Shown here: positions 48,801 to 57,045 of the stretch, piece by piece
Layout of the letters: the number at the start of each line of letters is the position of its first letter
How positions within the stretch are numbered: position 1 is the first letter of the stretch
NCBI GenBank assembly: GCA_011364925.1
Contig: RDOA01000001.1
Location: 91,997-155,996 of the forward strand
Direction: 5' to 3'
Length of the DNA stretch: 64,000 bases
DNA from: Promethearchaeota archaeon
GTDB lineage: Archaea; Asgardarchaeota; Lokiarchaeia; Sigyniarchaeales; SOKP01
The notes under the pieces: model-generated
Told to the model about the DNA's origin: nothing
Seen by the model: the letters and a program-made list of their open reading frames with translations, nothing else
The model's database searches: none
Made by a program: the position numbers and the translations under genes

Positions 48801-49452
48801 CAAAGTTTGGGAATTAGATACTGGAAAACTCATCCATACTCTCAAGGGACATACCTTTTACGTACTATCCGTTGCTATTTCTCCTGACGGGAGATATATT
48901 GCGAGTGGCTCATTCGACAGGACTATTAAAATTTGGGAATTATCAACTGGAAAACTTGTGAGGACGATTGATGGGCATCAGAAGGAAATAAATTCGATTA
49001 CGATATCCTCTGATAATAAGTATCTCGTAAGTGGATCAGCCGATAAGACTATAAAAATCTGGGATTTTCCTAGTGGGGAGTTATTTAAAACTATTCATGG
49101 TTCAAATAGGCCAGTGACTTCAGTTGCGTTTTCTTCAGATGAAAAATATGTAATTAGTAGTTCTAGAGACAAATCTATTAAAGTGTGGGAAGTTACATCA
49201 GGAAATCTTGTAAGAACTTTGGAAGGGCATGCGTTCTTTGTGCTATCTATAATACTTTCTCCCAACGATAAATATTTAGTCAGTGGCTCATTTGATAGGC
49301 AAGTTAAGGTTTGGGATTTTTTAACTGGAAGTGTGATTGAAACGCTTAAAAAGCACAAAAAAGAGGTTAATTCCGTGGCTTTCTCTCCAGACTATAAATA
49401 CATCGTTAGTGGTTCTTCTGATAATAAGATTAATATCTGGGAAATCCATTAA
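45895..49452 (+). CDS. Transmembrane protein: extracellular parallel beta-helix (NosD-like), single TM, acidic repeat stalk, seven C-terminal WD40 repeats
   Basis: Repeats like NTISNNxxxxNxxxGIGLxxC; TM FIIIGIVLAIIAIVIVASFVI; EEIPEEEQVVEEE repeats; seven GH...SGSxDKTIKxWE blades. Confidence 0.93.
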   Translation: MGEYINIKLNKTVAFCLLGVIILILFNFSQIIDNLNFNNLTYGTEIENYAGDIKSSSYWFLTSPIEINDLEANNWTWAEEEPWFGGGNGTLNNPYIIENVTINVEKNFDFGINIQNSNKHLLINNCTVSKANLTGILLRNVNNSVIINNKAFNNSIVGIGLVSSNLNLIFGNNISGNSIGGIGLNTSYYNSVLNNTVFSNTGYGIGLEYCDYNTISNNTATFNGEQGIGLLNCKNITVSRNNASFNSLAGIGISFCNNSSIKHNIVDSNIGSGISFGTCSFTSILDNTILSNAGSGIDIGNSDRNTISNNVINTNRNDGIIIVDCNYNTFSNNAINNNRDQGMNIRTCNFNTLSSNAINNNRDLGIGLWNCLHNIVSGNDANGNGDSGISLEACSISSITGNTANVNDLNGIYMYNCFITNISVNTIVSNPQYGIGLWYSDNIDISENLVEDNGWAIFLQYCNENNIIENDVIESDNLGIALWFSDNNIITGNYLDNNDYYGIYLVRSHINSITSNSINNDHNGIYLESSTINTILTNTITNNYNGIYLVSGQSNSIVGNSINANHNGIYLELSDSNTIQSNTITNNQYGIYLFSSYSNFVSNNIFDSNVVDIFDSEEGNGGYPNDGDLNPFIIIGIVLAIIAIVIVASFVIKSRRSSKIKGTSVSKPKIGPQTQAEFKKPQPELRLIPPSKQVEEEDEVEVLPQEIIPKEEEIIEEEVIAPIEEIPEEEQVLEEEIIESLEEIPKGEEIVEEEVIAPIEEIPEEEQVVEEEIIEPLEEIPKGEEIVEEEVITPFEEIPEEEQIVEEKVIASIEEIPEEKQIVEEEVIGPLKEIPKEEEIVEGKVIAPPEEMSEKVEDVEEQVVISPPEIIKKQKLAATEGIKFKAPDTIEKILLLKTLSGHLLGVTSVAISPYGELIVSGSKDKTIRLWELPSGNLVRILRGHSKNVTSVTISPDEKYIISGSNDKSIKVWELDTGKLIHTLKGHTFYVLSVAISPDGRYIASGSFDRTIKIWELSTGKLVRTIDGHQKEINSITISSDNKYLVSGSADKTIKIWDFPSGELFKTIHGSNRPVTSVAFSSDEKYVISSSRDKSIKVWEVTSGNLVRTLEGHAFFVLSIILSPNDKYLVSGSFDRQVKVWDFLTGSVIETLKKHKKEVNSVAFSPDYKYIVSGSSDNKINIWEIH
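48010..48441 (+). repeat. 54-bp (18-aa) tandem repeats coding an acidic linker, about 8 units
   Basis: EEIPEEEQVLEEEIIESL / EEIPKGEEIVEEEVIAPI alternating units; unit starts at 48010 and 48064. Confidence 0.85.
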
Positions 49453-49583
49453 CTATACTTGCAAACTTTTAACCATTAAAAAAAGGAATTCATGCTCTAC
49501 TCTTTTAATTGTTAACCTAAAAAGTTATTAGTTGTTAATTATTGTATAATCACAAGTATCAAATATAATCTAGAGATAGTAGC

Positions 49584-49838
49584 ATGTCTGAAGAACCCGA
49601 ATTTCCACCGCTTCCAGATATAGGAGAGATCCTCGATAGGAAAGATCGCTTTATACCAAAGAAGACAACGGTATTAAAATGTAAGGAATGTAAATCTAAG
49701 TACACTCGCGAGTTTATAATTGGTGATTATGTTTTTAAAAAAATTGACGACGAAGAATGCAAAGAATGCCACCGGACTAGAACGCTTTCTGTTGACGAGA
49801 TTTATTCAGAATGGATTGATCCAAAAAAGAATAAATAA
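49584..49838 (+). CDS. Small zinc-ribbon-like protein
   Basis: LKCKECKSKYTREF...CKECHRTRTL. Confidence 0.6.
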   Translation: MSEEPEFPPLPDIGEILDRKDRFIPKKTTVLKCKECKSKYTREFIIGDYVFKKIDDEECKECHRTRTLSVDEIYSEWIDPKKNK

Positions 49839-49855
49839 AGATTTTTATTAATTTT

Positions 49856-50494
49856 TTAGCTTCTTGTTCGCATTCTATTTATCGCAATATATACGCATCC
49901 TAAACCTACACCCGTTGCCATTATAATTGAGACAAACATCGTAACTCCAATAATGCCAAGTGCGTTTATATCAAAGAAGTAATATATGTAATCACCGGTG
50001 AAGGCACCATATATAAAAACAAACACTAAATAACAAACGGGATAAATACAAATCCAATAGAGCAGATATCTCCATTTATATCTCGATTTATTTTCTGTTA
50101 ACACCCAATCAACAATGAACGCGATTGGAGCGATATAATGGAACACGATATTACTAAATGCTGCCCATCCGGTGGGGTGGTAGAACGGAGACAATAGAAT
50201 TGCAAAGAAAATAAATGTTATAGAGATGTAAGCGGTAAAAGCACCTTTAAGAAGTCCTGTAATCTTTTCGAGAGATTTTGGCTTATTGTACCATATAATT
50301 GCTAAAGTATACCATATAACAACCATGAAGTTTGATTGTATTGTGAAAGCTCTAAAACCATAAAACCATTCGTAAAAAGGGCCATAAAAAAGACCATAAA
50401 TTACTATACCAGCTATAATTGTAAACCAACTTAGTCCAGCAAAAATGATACGATAAATTAAAACAGTCTTATTTGATAGATCAAAATCTTTCAT
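49856..50494 (-). CDS. Multipass membrane protein, Pr6Pr-like
   Basis: Six hydrophobic segments; FRAFTIQSNFMVVIWYTLA and FHYIAPIAFIVDWVL motifs. Confidence 0.6.
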   Translation of the reverse strand: MKDFDLSNKTVLIYRIIFAGLSWFTIIAGIVIYGLFYGPFYEWFYGFRAFTIQSNFMVVIWYTLAIIWYNKPKSLEKITGLLKGAFTAYISITFIFFAILLSPFYHPTGWAAFSNIVFHYIAPIAFIVDWVLTENKSRYKWRYLLYWICIYPVCYLVFVFIYGAFTGDYIYYFFDINALGIIGVTMFVSIIMATGVGLGCVYIAINRMRTRS

Positions 50495-50608
50495 TTTTTA
50501 AACACTATAATTCATTATTTTAGATTAGATAATTATGCGTTTTGAAAGTATAGTATAATAAATAATTATTTCTATTTTGAATCCTAGAAAATGTATCCAA
50601 TAAAATAA

Positions 50609-51601
50609 TTATTCTATACCTAATAATTTTACTATTAAATTCGCCATAGAATACGGATCAAGGTTTTTATCCATAACTAATCGTATATACTCATCAATGG
50701 TAGGATTGGAATGAATCAATCTTTCTACTTTTTTAGTGATTTTGTGTTTTAGAATTTGTAATGTTTCGCTTTTAATCCGATTTATCTGGTAATTCACTAA
50801 TACTCCGGAATCTCGTAGAAACTCTCTATGCTTATCGATTAGTTCCATCATTTGTTCAAAATTCTCTCCAGTTTTCGAGTTAACTTTAATGATTTCGGGA
50901 GTCCAATTCGACTTAAGCAGTTTATTTACTTCGTGGTTGTTTGATTCGTATTTAAAGTTTGTTTTCAATTCAAGCATCTGCATAATCTCAGCAACTTTTT
51001 TATCAGCACCGTCTAAATCCATTTTATTTACTACAAAAATATCTGTAATTTCCATGATCCCGGCTTTAATGGCTTGAATGTCATCGCCTAATCCAGGTAC
51101 TAAAAGTACAATTACAGTCTGAGCTGATTTAAAGATATCGACTTCAGATTGTCCGACTCCCACAGTTTCTATGATAATAATATCACAACCGTATGCGTCC
51201 AAGATTTTTACAGCATCTTCTGTAGCTCTAGCCAATCCCCCTAATTGTCCTCTGTTTGCCATGCTACGGATAAAGACATTCCTTAGTGAAAAATTATCCT
51301 TCATGCGAATCCTATCCCCTAGTAATGCACCACCTGAAATTGGGCTAGTAGGGTCGACACAGACAATCCCTACTTTCTTTCCTTGTTCCGAAAAAAACTT
51401 AGTCAAAGTAGAGATGAATGTTGATTTCCCACTCCCGGGAGCTCCTGTAATGCCTAAAATATACGCATTCCCAGTGTAACTATAGATTGCATTGATGATT
51501 GTCTCTGCAGCTTCAATATCGTTTTCTGCTAAAGTGATAAGCCTAGCAGCTGCTCTAGAATTTCCATTAAGTAGTTTTTCGATTAAATCAGAATAAGCCA
51601 T
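50609..51601 (-). CDS. meaB: Methylmalonyl-CoA mutase-associated GTPase MeaB/ArgK
   Basis: GITGAPGSGKSTFISTL, VCVDPTSPISGGALLGDRIRM, FIRSMANRGQLGGLA, IETVGVGQSEVDI, VNKMDLDGADK. Confidence 0.95.
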   Translation of the reverse strand: MAYSDLIEKLLNGNSRAAARLITLAENDIEAAETIINAIYSYTGNAYILGITGAPGSGKSTFISTLTKFFSEQGKKVGIVCVDPTSPISGGALLGDRIRMKDNFSLRNVFIRSMANRGQLGGLARATEDAVKILDAYGCDIIIIETVGVGQSEVDIFKSAQTVIVLLVPGLGDDIQAIKAGIMEITDIFVVNKMDLDGADKKVAEIMQMLELKTNFKYESNNHEVNKLLKSNWTPEIIKVNSKTGENFEQMMELIDKHREFLRDSGVLVNYQINRIKSETLQILKHKITKKVERLIHSNPTIDEYIRLVMDKNLDPYSMANLIVKLLGIE

Positions 51602-51607
51602 TATTCG

Positions 51608-52009
51608 CTATCTTTTTAAATTGTTTTTTACAAACTCTACAATCGTTTTCAGTTCTGTACCTGGTCCGTAAAATCCTTTTAATCCGTGTTCTTCTAAAAA
51701 TGGTTTGTCTTCGTCAGGTATAATACCACCAACACTTACAAGAACATCATCTATGCCATTTTCCTTGAGTTTTTCCATTATAACCGGACATAACGCTTTA
51801 TGAGCACCTGATAACATGCTTAGCATAACCGCATCTGGATCTTCCTGAAGAACGGTTTGCACGATCATATCAGGGGTCTGGTGCAATCCCGTGTAGATGA
51901 CCTCCATACCCGCGTCTCTTAGTGCTCTAGCAAGGACTTTTGCCCCACGATCGTGCCCATCTAATCCCGGTTTACACACTAATACTTTTATCTTTCTATT
52001 CTCTGTCAT
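51608..52009 (-). CDS. Methylmalonyl-CoA mutase, cobalamin-binding (small) subunit
   Basis: KVLVCKPGLDGHDRGAKVLARALRDAGMEVIYTGLHQTPDMIV; DxHxxG B12 motif. Confidence 0.95.
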   Translation of the reverse strand: MTENRKIKVLVCKPGLDGHDRGAKVLARALRDAGMEVIYTGLHQTPDMIVQTVLQEDPDAVMLSMLSGAHKALCPVIMEKLKENGIDDVLVSVGGIIPDEDKPFLEEHGLKGFYGPGTELKTIVEFVKNNLKR

Positions 52010-52023
52010 AATATTGACCTAAC

Positions 52024-53658
52024 TTAAAATATTGAATCTTCTCTATATTCTCCAAATACTTCTTTTAAGGCAGCCATCACTTCACCAATTGATGCGTATT
52101 CTCTTATAGCATCCATAATATATGGCATTAAGTTTTCAGTGCCATTAGCAGCTCGTTTCAAGTTTTCCAGTTTTTCTTGAACTAGAGTGTTATTTCTTTG
52201 AGTCTTTACCGAATGTAAAAGCTCAACTTGTTCTTTAGTAACCTTCTCGTCAATTTTAAGTAAAGGAGTAGCGCACGGTTCTCTTAGTTGAAAATCGTTT
52301 ACACCAACAATAATGCGATCCTTGTTCTCAATTTCTCTTTGATACTTATAGGATGCGTTTGCGATTTCTTTTTGAAAAAAGTTAGCTTTTATAGAAGGGA
52401 TCACTCCTCCTAGTGCTTCTATCTTATCGAAGTATGCTTCAGCTTCTTCCTCCATTTTATTTGTAAGCCACTCAACATAATACGATCCTGCAAGAGGATC
52501 CACAGTATCAGCAACACCCGATTCTTGTGCGATAATTTGTTGCGTTCGCACCGCGATTTTAGCTGCTTTTTCGGTTGGTAAGCATAACGCTTCATCGAAA
52601 GAGTTAGTATGGAGTGATTGAGTTCCTCCTAATACAGCAGCTAAACCTTGTAATGTAACCCTAGCAATATTGTTTTCTGGTTCTTGTGCAGTTAACGATA
52701 CTCCGGCAGTTTGCGTGTGAAAGCGTAACCTCATCGATTCTTTCTTCTTTGCTCCATATTTATTTTTCATCCGCTTAGCCCATATGCGACGAGCTGCCCT
52801 ATATTTACAAATTTCTTCAAAGAAATTATTGTGAGAATTAAAAAAGAAAGAAAGTCTTGGAGCGAAATCATCTACATTTAAACCCCGCTCCATTGCGGCT
52901 TCCACGTAGGCAAAACCATCGGCTAACGTAAAAGCGAGTTCTTGAACTGCTGTAGAACCAGCTTCTCGGATGTGATAACCTGAAATCGAAATGGTGTACC
53001 ATTGCGGAACATATTTGGTACAATATTCGATTGTGTCAATTATTAATCGCATAGACGGTTCAGGTGGAAAAATCCAAGATTTCTGCGCTATATATTCCTT
53101 GAGGATATCATTCTGAATCGTTCCTCTTAATTGATCCGCGGAATGTCCTTGCTTCTCAGCTGTTACTACATACATGGCCAATAATATAGATGCGGGAGCG
53201 TTTATCGTCATTGATGTTGAGATTTTTGATAGATCGATACCGTTAAATAGTGTTTCCATGTCTTTTAAAGTATCAATTGAGACTCCCTCTTTGCCAACTT
53301 CGCCTAAAGACTTTTCATCGTCAGCTTCGTAACCATAAATTGTGTGTAAACTAAACGCTACACTTAAGCCCGTTGTTCCATGCTCCATTAAAAATTTATA
53401 CCTCTGATTAGTCTGTTCAGCAGTTCCGAAGCCTGCAAATTGTCTCATTGTCCACAATCGACCGCGATACATGTTTGGATAAGCACCCCGGGTGAAGGGG
53501 TATTTACCAGGTTCGCCTAGATCCATAGTATAGTTAAAATCTTTTATGTCTTCGGGAGTATATAACCTTTTGATTTCAATATTGGATAAATTTGTAAATT
53601 CTTTTTTCCTTTCTCCTTTAGAGGGTCTTAATGTTTTACTTTCATCAATTTCAGTCAT
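52024..53658 (-). CDS. Methylmalonyl-CoA mutase, catalytic (large) subunit
   Basis: PGKYPFTRGAYPNMYRGRLWTMRQFAGFGTAEQTNQRYKFLMEHGTTGLSVAFSLHTIYGYEADD, GGTQSLHTNSFDEALCLPTEKAAKIAVRTQQIIAQESGV. Confidence 0.96.
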   Translation of the reverse strand: MTEIDESKTLRPSKGERKKEFTNLSNIEIKRLYTPEDIKDFNYTMDLGEPGKYPFTRGAYPNMYRGRLWTMRQFAGFGTAEQTNQRYKFLMEHGTTGLSVAFSLHTIYGYEADDEKSLGEVGKEGVSIDTLKDMETLFNGIDLSKISTSMTINAPASILLAMYVVTAEKQGHSADQLRGTIQNDILKEYIAQKSWIFPPEPSMRLIIDTIEYCTKYVPQWYTISISGYHIREAGSTAVQELAFTLADGFAYVEAAMERGLNVDDFAPRLSFFFNSHNNFFEEICKYRAARRIWAKRMKNKYGAKKKESMRLRFHTQTAGVSLTAQEPENNIARVTLQGLAAVLGGTQSLHTNSFDEALCLPTEKAAKIAVRTQQIIAQESGVADTVDPLAGSYYVEWLTNKMEEEAEAYFDKIEALGGVIPSIKANFFQKEIANASYKYQREIENKDRIIVGVNDFQLREPCATPLLKIDEKVTKEQVELLHSVKTQRNNTLVQEKLENLKRAANGTENLMPYIMDAIREYASIGEVMAALKEVFGEYREDSIF

Positions 53659-53934
53659 ACATAATACACCAAATAATGGGAATAAAATGCCACTTTACTC
53701 TATTATCTTGCTTTCCTTACTTCTTGATAAGGAATTAGAATTATTAATTTTTACTTTAATATGTAAAATTGTTTATTTTTTTTTAAAACTGGTCATTGAA
53801 TTCGATAGTATAAACTACATTTATCGAAAGCGTTTGAAGATTCGAGCTAAAATAATATCATCACAATTTTGTATTAAAACTTAAAAAGTTTTTATAAAGA
53901 GTGTGAGTTATAAATAATATCTAAAAGGTGAAAG

Positions 53935-55395
53935 ATTGTTAAAATAGCTTTAGTAAATCCCGGACCCGGAGAAATTTTAGAGAAGGGCCGAATTGTAGCT
54001 AACGCAGATCATATATATCCTCCTTTAGGAATTTGTTATTTAAGTTCCATTTTAAAAAAGGAGAATTATCATGTTGATATAGTAGATCAAGCTGGGAAAG
54101 GATTCAATTTAAACCAAATAGTTAATTGGATTAAAAAGAAGGATCCAGATATCTTAGGATTCTCAACTTTAACTGCTTCAGGATCAGGAATTAGTGCAGC
54201 CTTAACCGCTATCGAGGTAAAGAAATGGAATCCTAACATTAAAATTGTGTTTGGTAATCGTCACGTAAACCATAACGATCTTAGAGTGTTAAATAAATAT
54301 CCCGAAGTTGATCTATGTGTAAGGGGTGAAGGAGAACATACTTTTATGGAGTTAGTGAAAGCTTTAGAAAAAAATTCACCATTAGAAAATATAAAAGGTT
54401 TAACCTACCGAGATAATGGGAGAATAAAGCGAAACGACGATCGCCCATTAATTAAGGATCTTGACAGCATACCGTTTCCAGACAGAAAAGCTTTAAATTT
54501 AGAATACACAGGGAGCTTTGGTGGTTTAGAGTTTGCTCCTAAGGGATTTACTTCAATGATTTCTTCTCGAGGGTGTCCTTACCACTGTACCTTTTGCTGG
54601 GGAATTCGAAGCGTTGGCTTCAGAACGCGATCAGTAGAGAACATATTGGAGGAAATTTTATTATTAGAAAGCGAAGGATATCAATACGTAAATTTTGTTG
54701 ACGATAACTTTACTGTTTCGAAAAAAAGAGTGATAAACCTCTGTAATTTAATGCGAAAAAATAAGGTAGACATTGATTGGATTTGCGAAGGAAGAGTTAA
54801 TCAAGTATCTAACGAAATGCTCCATGAAATGCAGAGATCAAATTGTAGAATTATGTTTTATGGAATAGAAAGTGCGAATCAGAGAATTCTCGATTATTAT
54901 AAAAAGAATATAACACCGTATCAATCAATTCTCGCGGTGAAAAAAACTAGGAGAGCAAAAATTCCATTTATATTAGGTTCTTTTATTGTTGGTGCTCCCG
55001 GTGAAACATTTTTAGAGATATATAATACTTTAAAGTTCGCTCAAAAACTTGAAATCGACTTTCCAGTTTTTAATCTTCTTGGAACAATGCCTGGAACCGA
55101 TATTTGGGACGAGATGGTTGCAAAGAATATTCTTGATGTAGATAAATATTGGGAGGAAGGAGTTCATATCCCAGATATAGATCCTGATGGAGTTCCCACA
55201 GATAAAATCTCAAATTTAATTTTAGTAATGCTAAAACAGTTTTTTATGAACCCAAAGTACATACTAAAAGCGTTATATAGAAGCGTTACGAGTTATTACA
55301 AAATTATGACGGTATTTAATATCCTAATCCAGAACACGAAGAATTTTGAAGAGTTCCATGGGTTAAGATCGTTTTGGAACCCAGAAAATGTTTAA
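53935..55395 (+). CDS. B12-binding domain radical SAM protein (apparent AUU start)
   Basis: Frame open from 53932 (TGA at 53929): IVKIALVNPGPGEIL...YPPLGICYLSSILKKENYHVDIVDQAG... then SSRGCPYHCTFCWG. The ORF track starts at an internal GTG (54247). Confidence 0.85.
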   Translation: MVKIALVNPGPGEILEKGRIVANADHIYPPLGICYLSSILKKENYHVDIVDQAGKGFNLNQIVNWIKKKDPDILGFSTLTASGSGISAALTAIEVKKWNPNIKIVFGNRHVNHNDLRVLNKYPEVDLCVRGEGEHTFMELVKALEKNSPLENIKGLTYRDNGRIKRNDDRPLIKDLDSIPFPDRKALNLEYTGSFGGLEFAPKGFTSMISSRGCPYHCTFCWGIRSVGFRTRSVENILEEILLLESEGYQYVNFVDDNFTVSKKRVINLCNLMRKNKVDIDWICEGRVNQVSNEMLHEMQRSNCRIMFYGIESANQRILDYYKKNITPYQSILAVKKTRRAKIPFILGSFIVGAPGETFLEIYNTLKFAQKLEIDFPVFNLLGTMPGTDIWDEMVAKNILDVDKYWEEGVHIPDIDPDGVPTDKISNLILVMLKQFFMNPKYILKALYRSVTSYYKIMTVFNILIQNTKNFEEFHGLRSFWNPENV

Positions 55396-55425
55396 AAGTA
55401 TAGATTTTTAATCTAATTAAAATTA

Positions 55426-56910
55426 TTATCCCCAAAAGGGCTTCCAATTATCCCAGACGTTCCAATTTTCGATATTCTTTATATTTTGTAAAATTGCTCT
55501 AAGGCGATACCTACTTATTAGAGTTTTATAAATTTGTCTTGTTATAAAACTTGGGCGCTGCATAAATTTTACATGCGTTTGTCTAATTCGTTCCATCAGT
55601 TCGCTTAATGGAATGGGAAGTACAGCCGTACCAACCTCCCAGCATTCATCAGGATTAATCCTTTTTTCTTCTACCATCTTATCCCAAATCCAGTTTCCTG
55701 GGATTATCCCTAAAATATGAAATTGAGGAAAATCTATCCCTAATTTCATAGAAAAGTTTAGAGTTTCAATAATCTCTTCGCGAGTTTCAATTGGTGCTCC
55801 TATAATAAAATTTGCGATAATCATATCGATCCCCACTTTCCTTGCATTTTTTACAGCATCCCAAATCTGATTTAAAGTAATTCTTTTATTGTACCAATCT
55901 AAAAGCCTTTGAGAAGCGCTTTCAACGCCGTAACTAATAATTTTACAGCCCATTTGTTTCATAGCATTCAAAAGTTCTACAGAGCTTTGAGTAACTCTCC
56001 CTTCAGCCATCCAATAAAAATCTAACTTTTCTTTTCTTATTAATTTAGACAACTCTAGAAGTCGCTTTTTGCTTATTGTGAAGTTATCATCAACCCAGAG
56101 TAAATTCTTAAAACCCTGTTCTTCAAGAAGAGATAATTCTTCTACTATATTTACAGGGGATCTCGGGCGCCATTTTCCCCAGAACATAGAACTAGAACAG
56201 AAAGAACACTGAAAAGCACAACCTCTTGATGATGCTGCTGAAGTAAACTTGCCTACCGACACTTCTAGGCCCTCTACTACATTTTTATATTCAATATTTC
56301 CTAACAATTTCCTATTTGGGAATGGAAGCGCATCAATATCTTTTATTAATGGTCTATCGTCATTTCTAACGATTCTATTATTGTCACGATAGGTCAGTCC
56401 TCTAATATCTCCAAAGCCCTTAACCTTTTCTACCCTTTCGGCAACTTCTAAAAGGGTTTCTTCCCCCTCTCCTCTTACACAAGCGTCGATAAAGGGGTAT
56501 TTGTTTAAAATTCTGGTATCGTTAAACGTTGCGTGATAGTTCCCAAATAGTATTTTTATATTTGGATTTATTTCTTCTTTTACTCTTCTACTAATCTCTG
56601 CAGCAGTAATACCTGTCCCGGCTGTAGTGATTGTCGAAAACCCAAGAATGTCTGGATCTTCCCGCTTTATCCACTCAAGCGTTCTTTCAGTCGAGAATCC
56701 CGTTGCGAATTGATCAAGCAACGATACATCAAAATTATTTTCGCTAAGATAAGTTCCAAGATATAAAATTCCCATCGGTGGAAATCCATAAAATTCTATT
56801 TTCTCTTCATTATACTTCTCAGCTCCTTCAACAGTACCGCAAAATGTTCCTTGTTCTGGTGGTTTTGGAAAAATTAATGATACCTTCAAAAAGATCAATC
56901 CTAATTTCAA
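55426..56910 (-). CDS. B12-binding domain radical SAM protein
   Basis: FPPMGILYLGTYLSENNFDVSLLDQ, DPDILGFSTITTAG, SSRGCAFQCSFCSSSMFW. Confidence 0.92.
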   Translation of the reverse strand: MKLGLIFLKVSLIFPKPPEQGTFCGTVEGAEKYNEEKIEFYGFPPMGILYLGTYLSENNFDVSLLDQFATGFSTERTLEWIKREDPDILGFSTITTAGTGITAAEISRRVKEEINPNIKILFGNYHATFNDTRILNKYPFIDACVRGEGEETLLEVAERVEKVKGFGDIRGLTYRDNNRIVRNDDRPLIKDIDALPFPNRKLLGNIEYKNVVEGLEVSVGKFTSAASSRGCAFQCSFCSSSMFWGKWRPRSPVNIVEELSLLEEQGFKNLLWVDDNFTISKKRLLELSKLIRKEKLDFYWMAEGRVTQSSVELLNAMKQMGCKIISYGVESASQRLLDWYNKRITLNQIWDAVKNARKVGIDMIIANFIIGAPIETREEIIETLNFSMKLGIDFPQFHILGIIPGNWIWDKMVEEKRINPDECWEVGTAVLPIPLSELMERIRQTHVKFMQRPSFITRQIYKTLISRYRLRAILQNIKNIENWNVWDNWKPFWG

Positions 56911-57045
56911 TTGATAAAAATATCTATTAAAGATGGTAATATATCTTTTAAATTAAAATCATAGTATTTCAGCACTTTTAAATGTTGACAAGGCTGAAAA
57001 ATAAATCTTTTAACTAAATTAACTTTTGATATATTTACTAATAAC

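Noticed and set aside
47937-48845. 302-aa minus-strand ORF
   Set aside because: Ser/Ile-rich antisense of the Glu-rich repeat and WD40 coding region; the sense strand is clearly coding.
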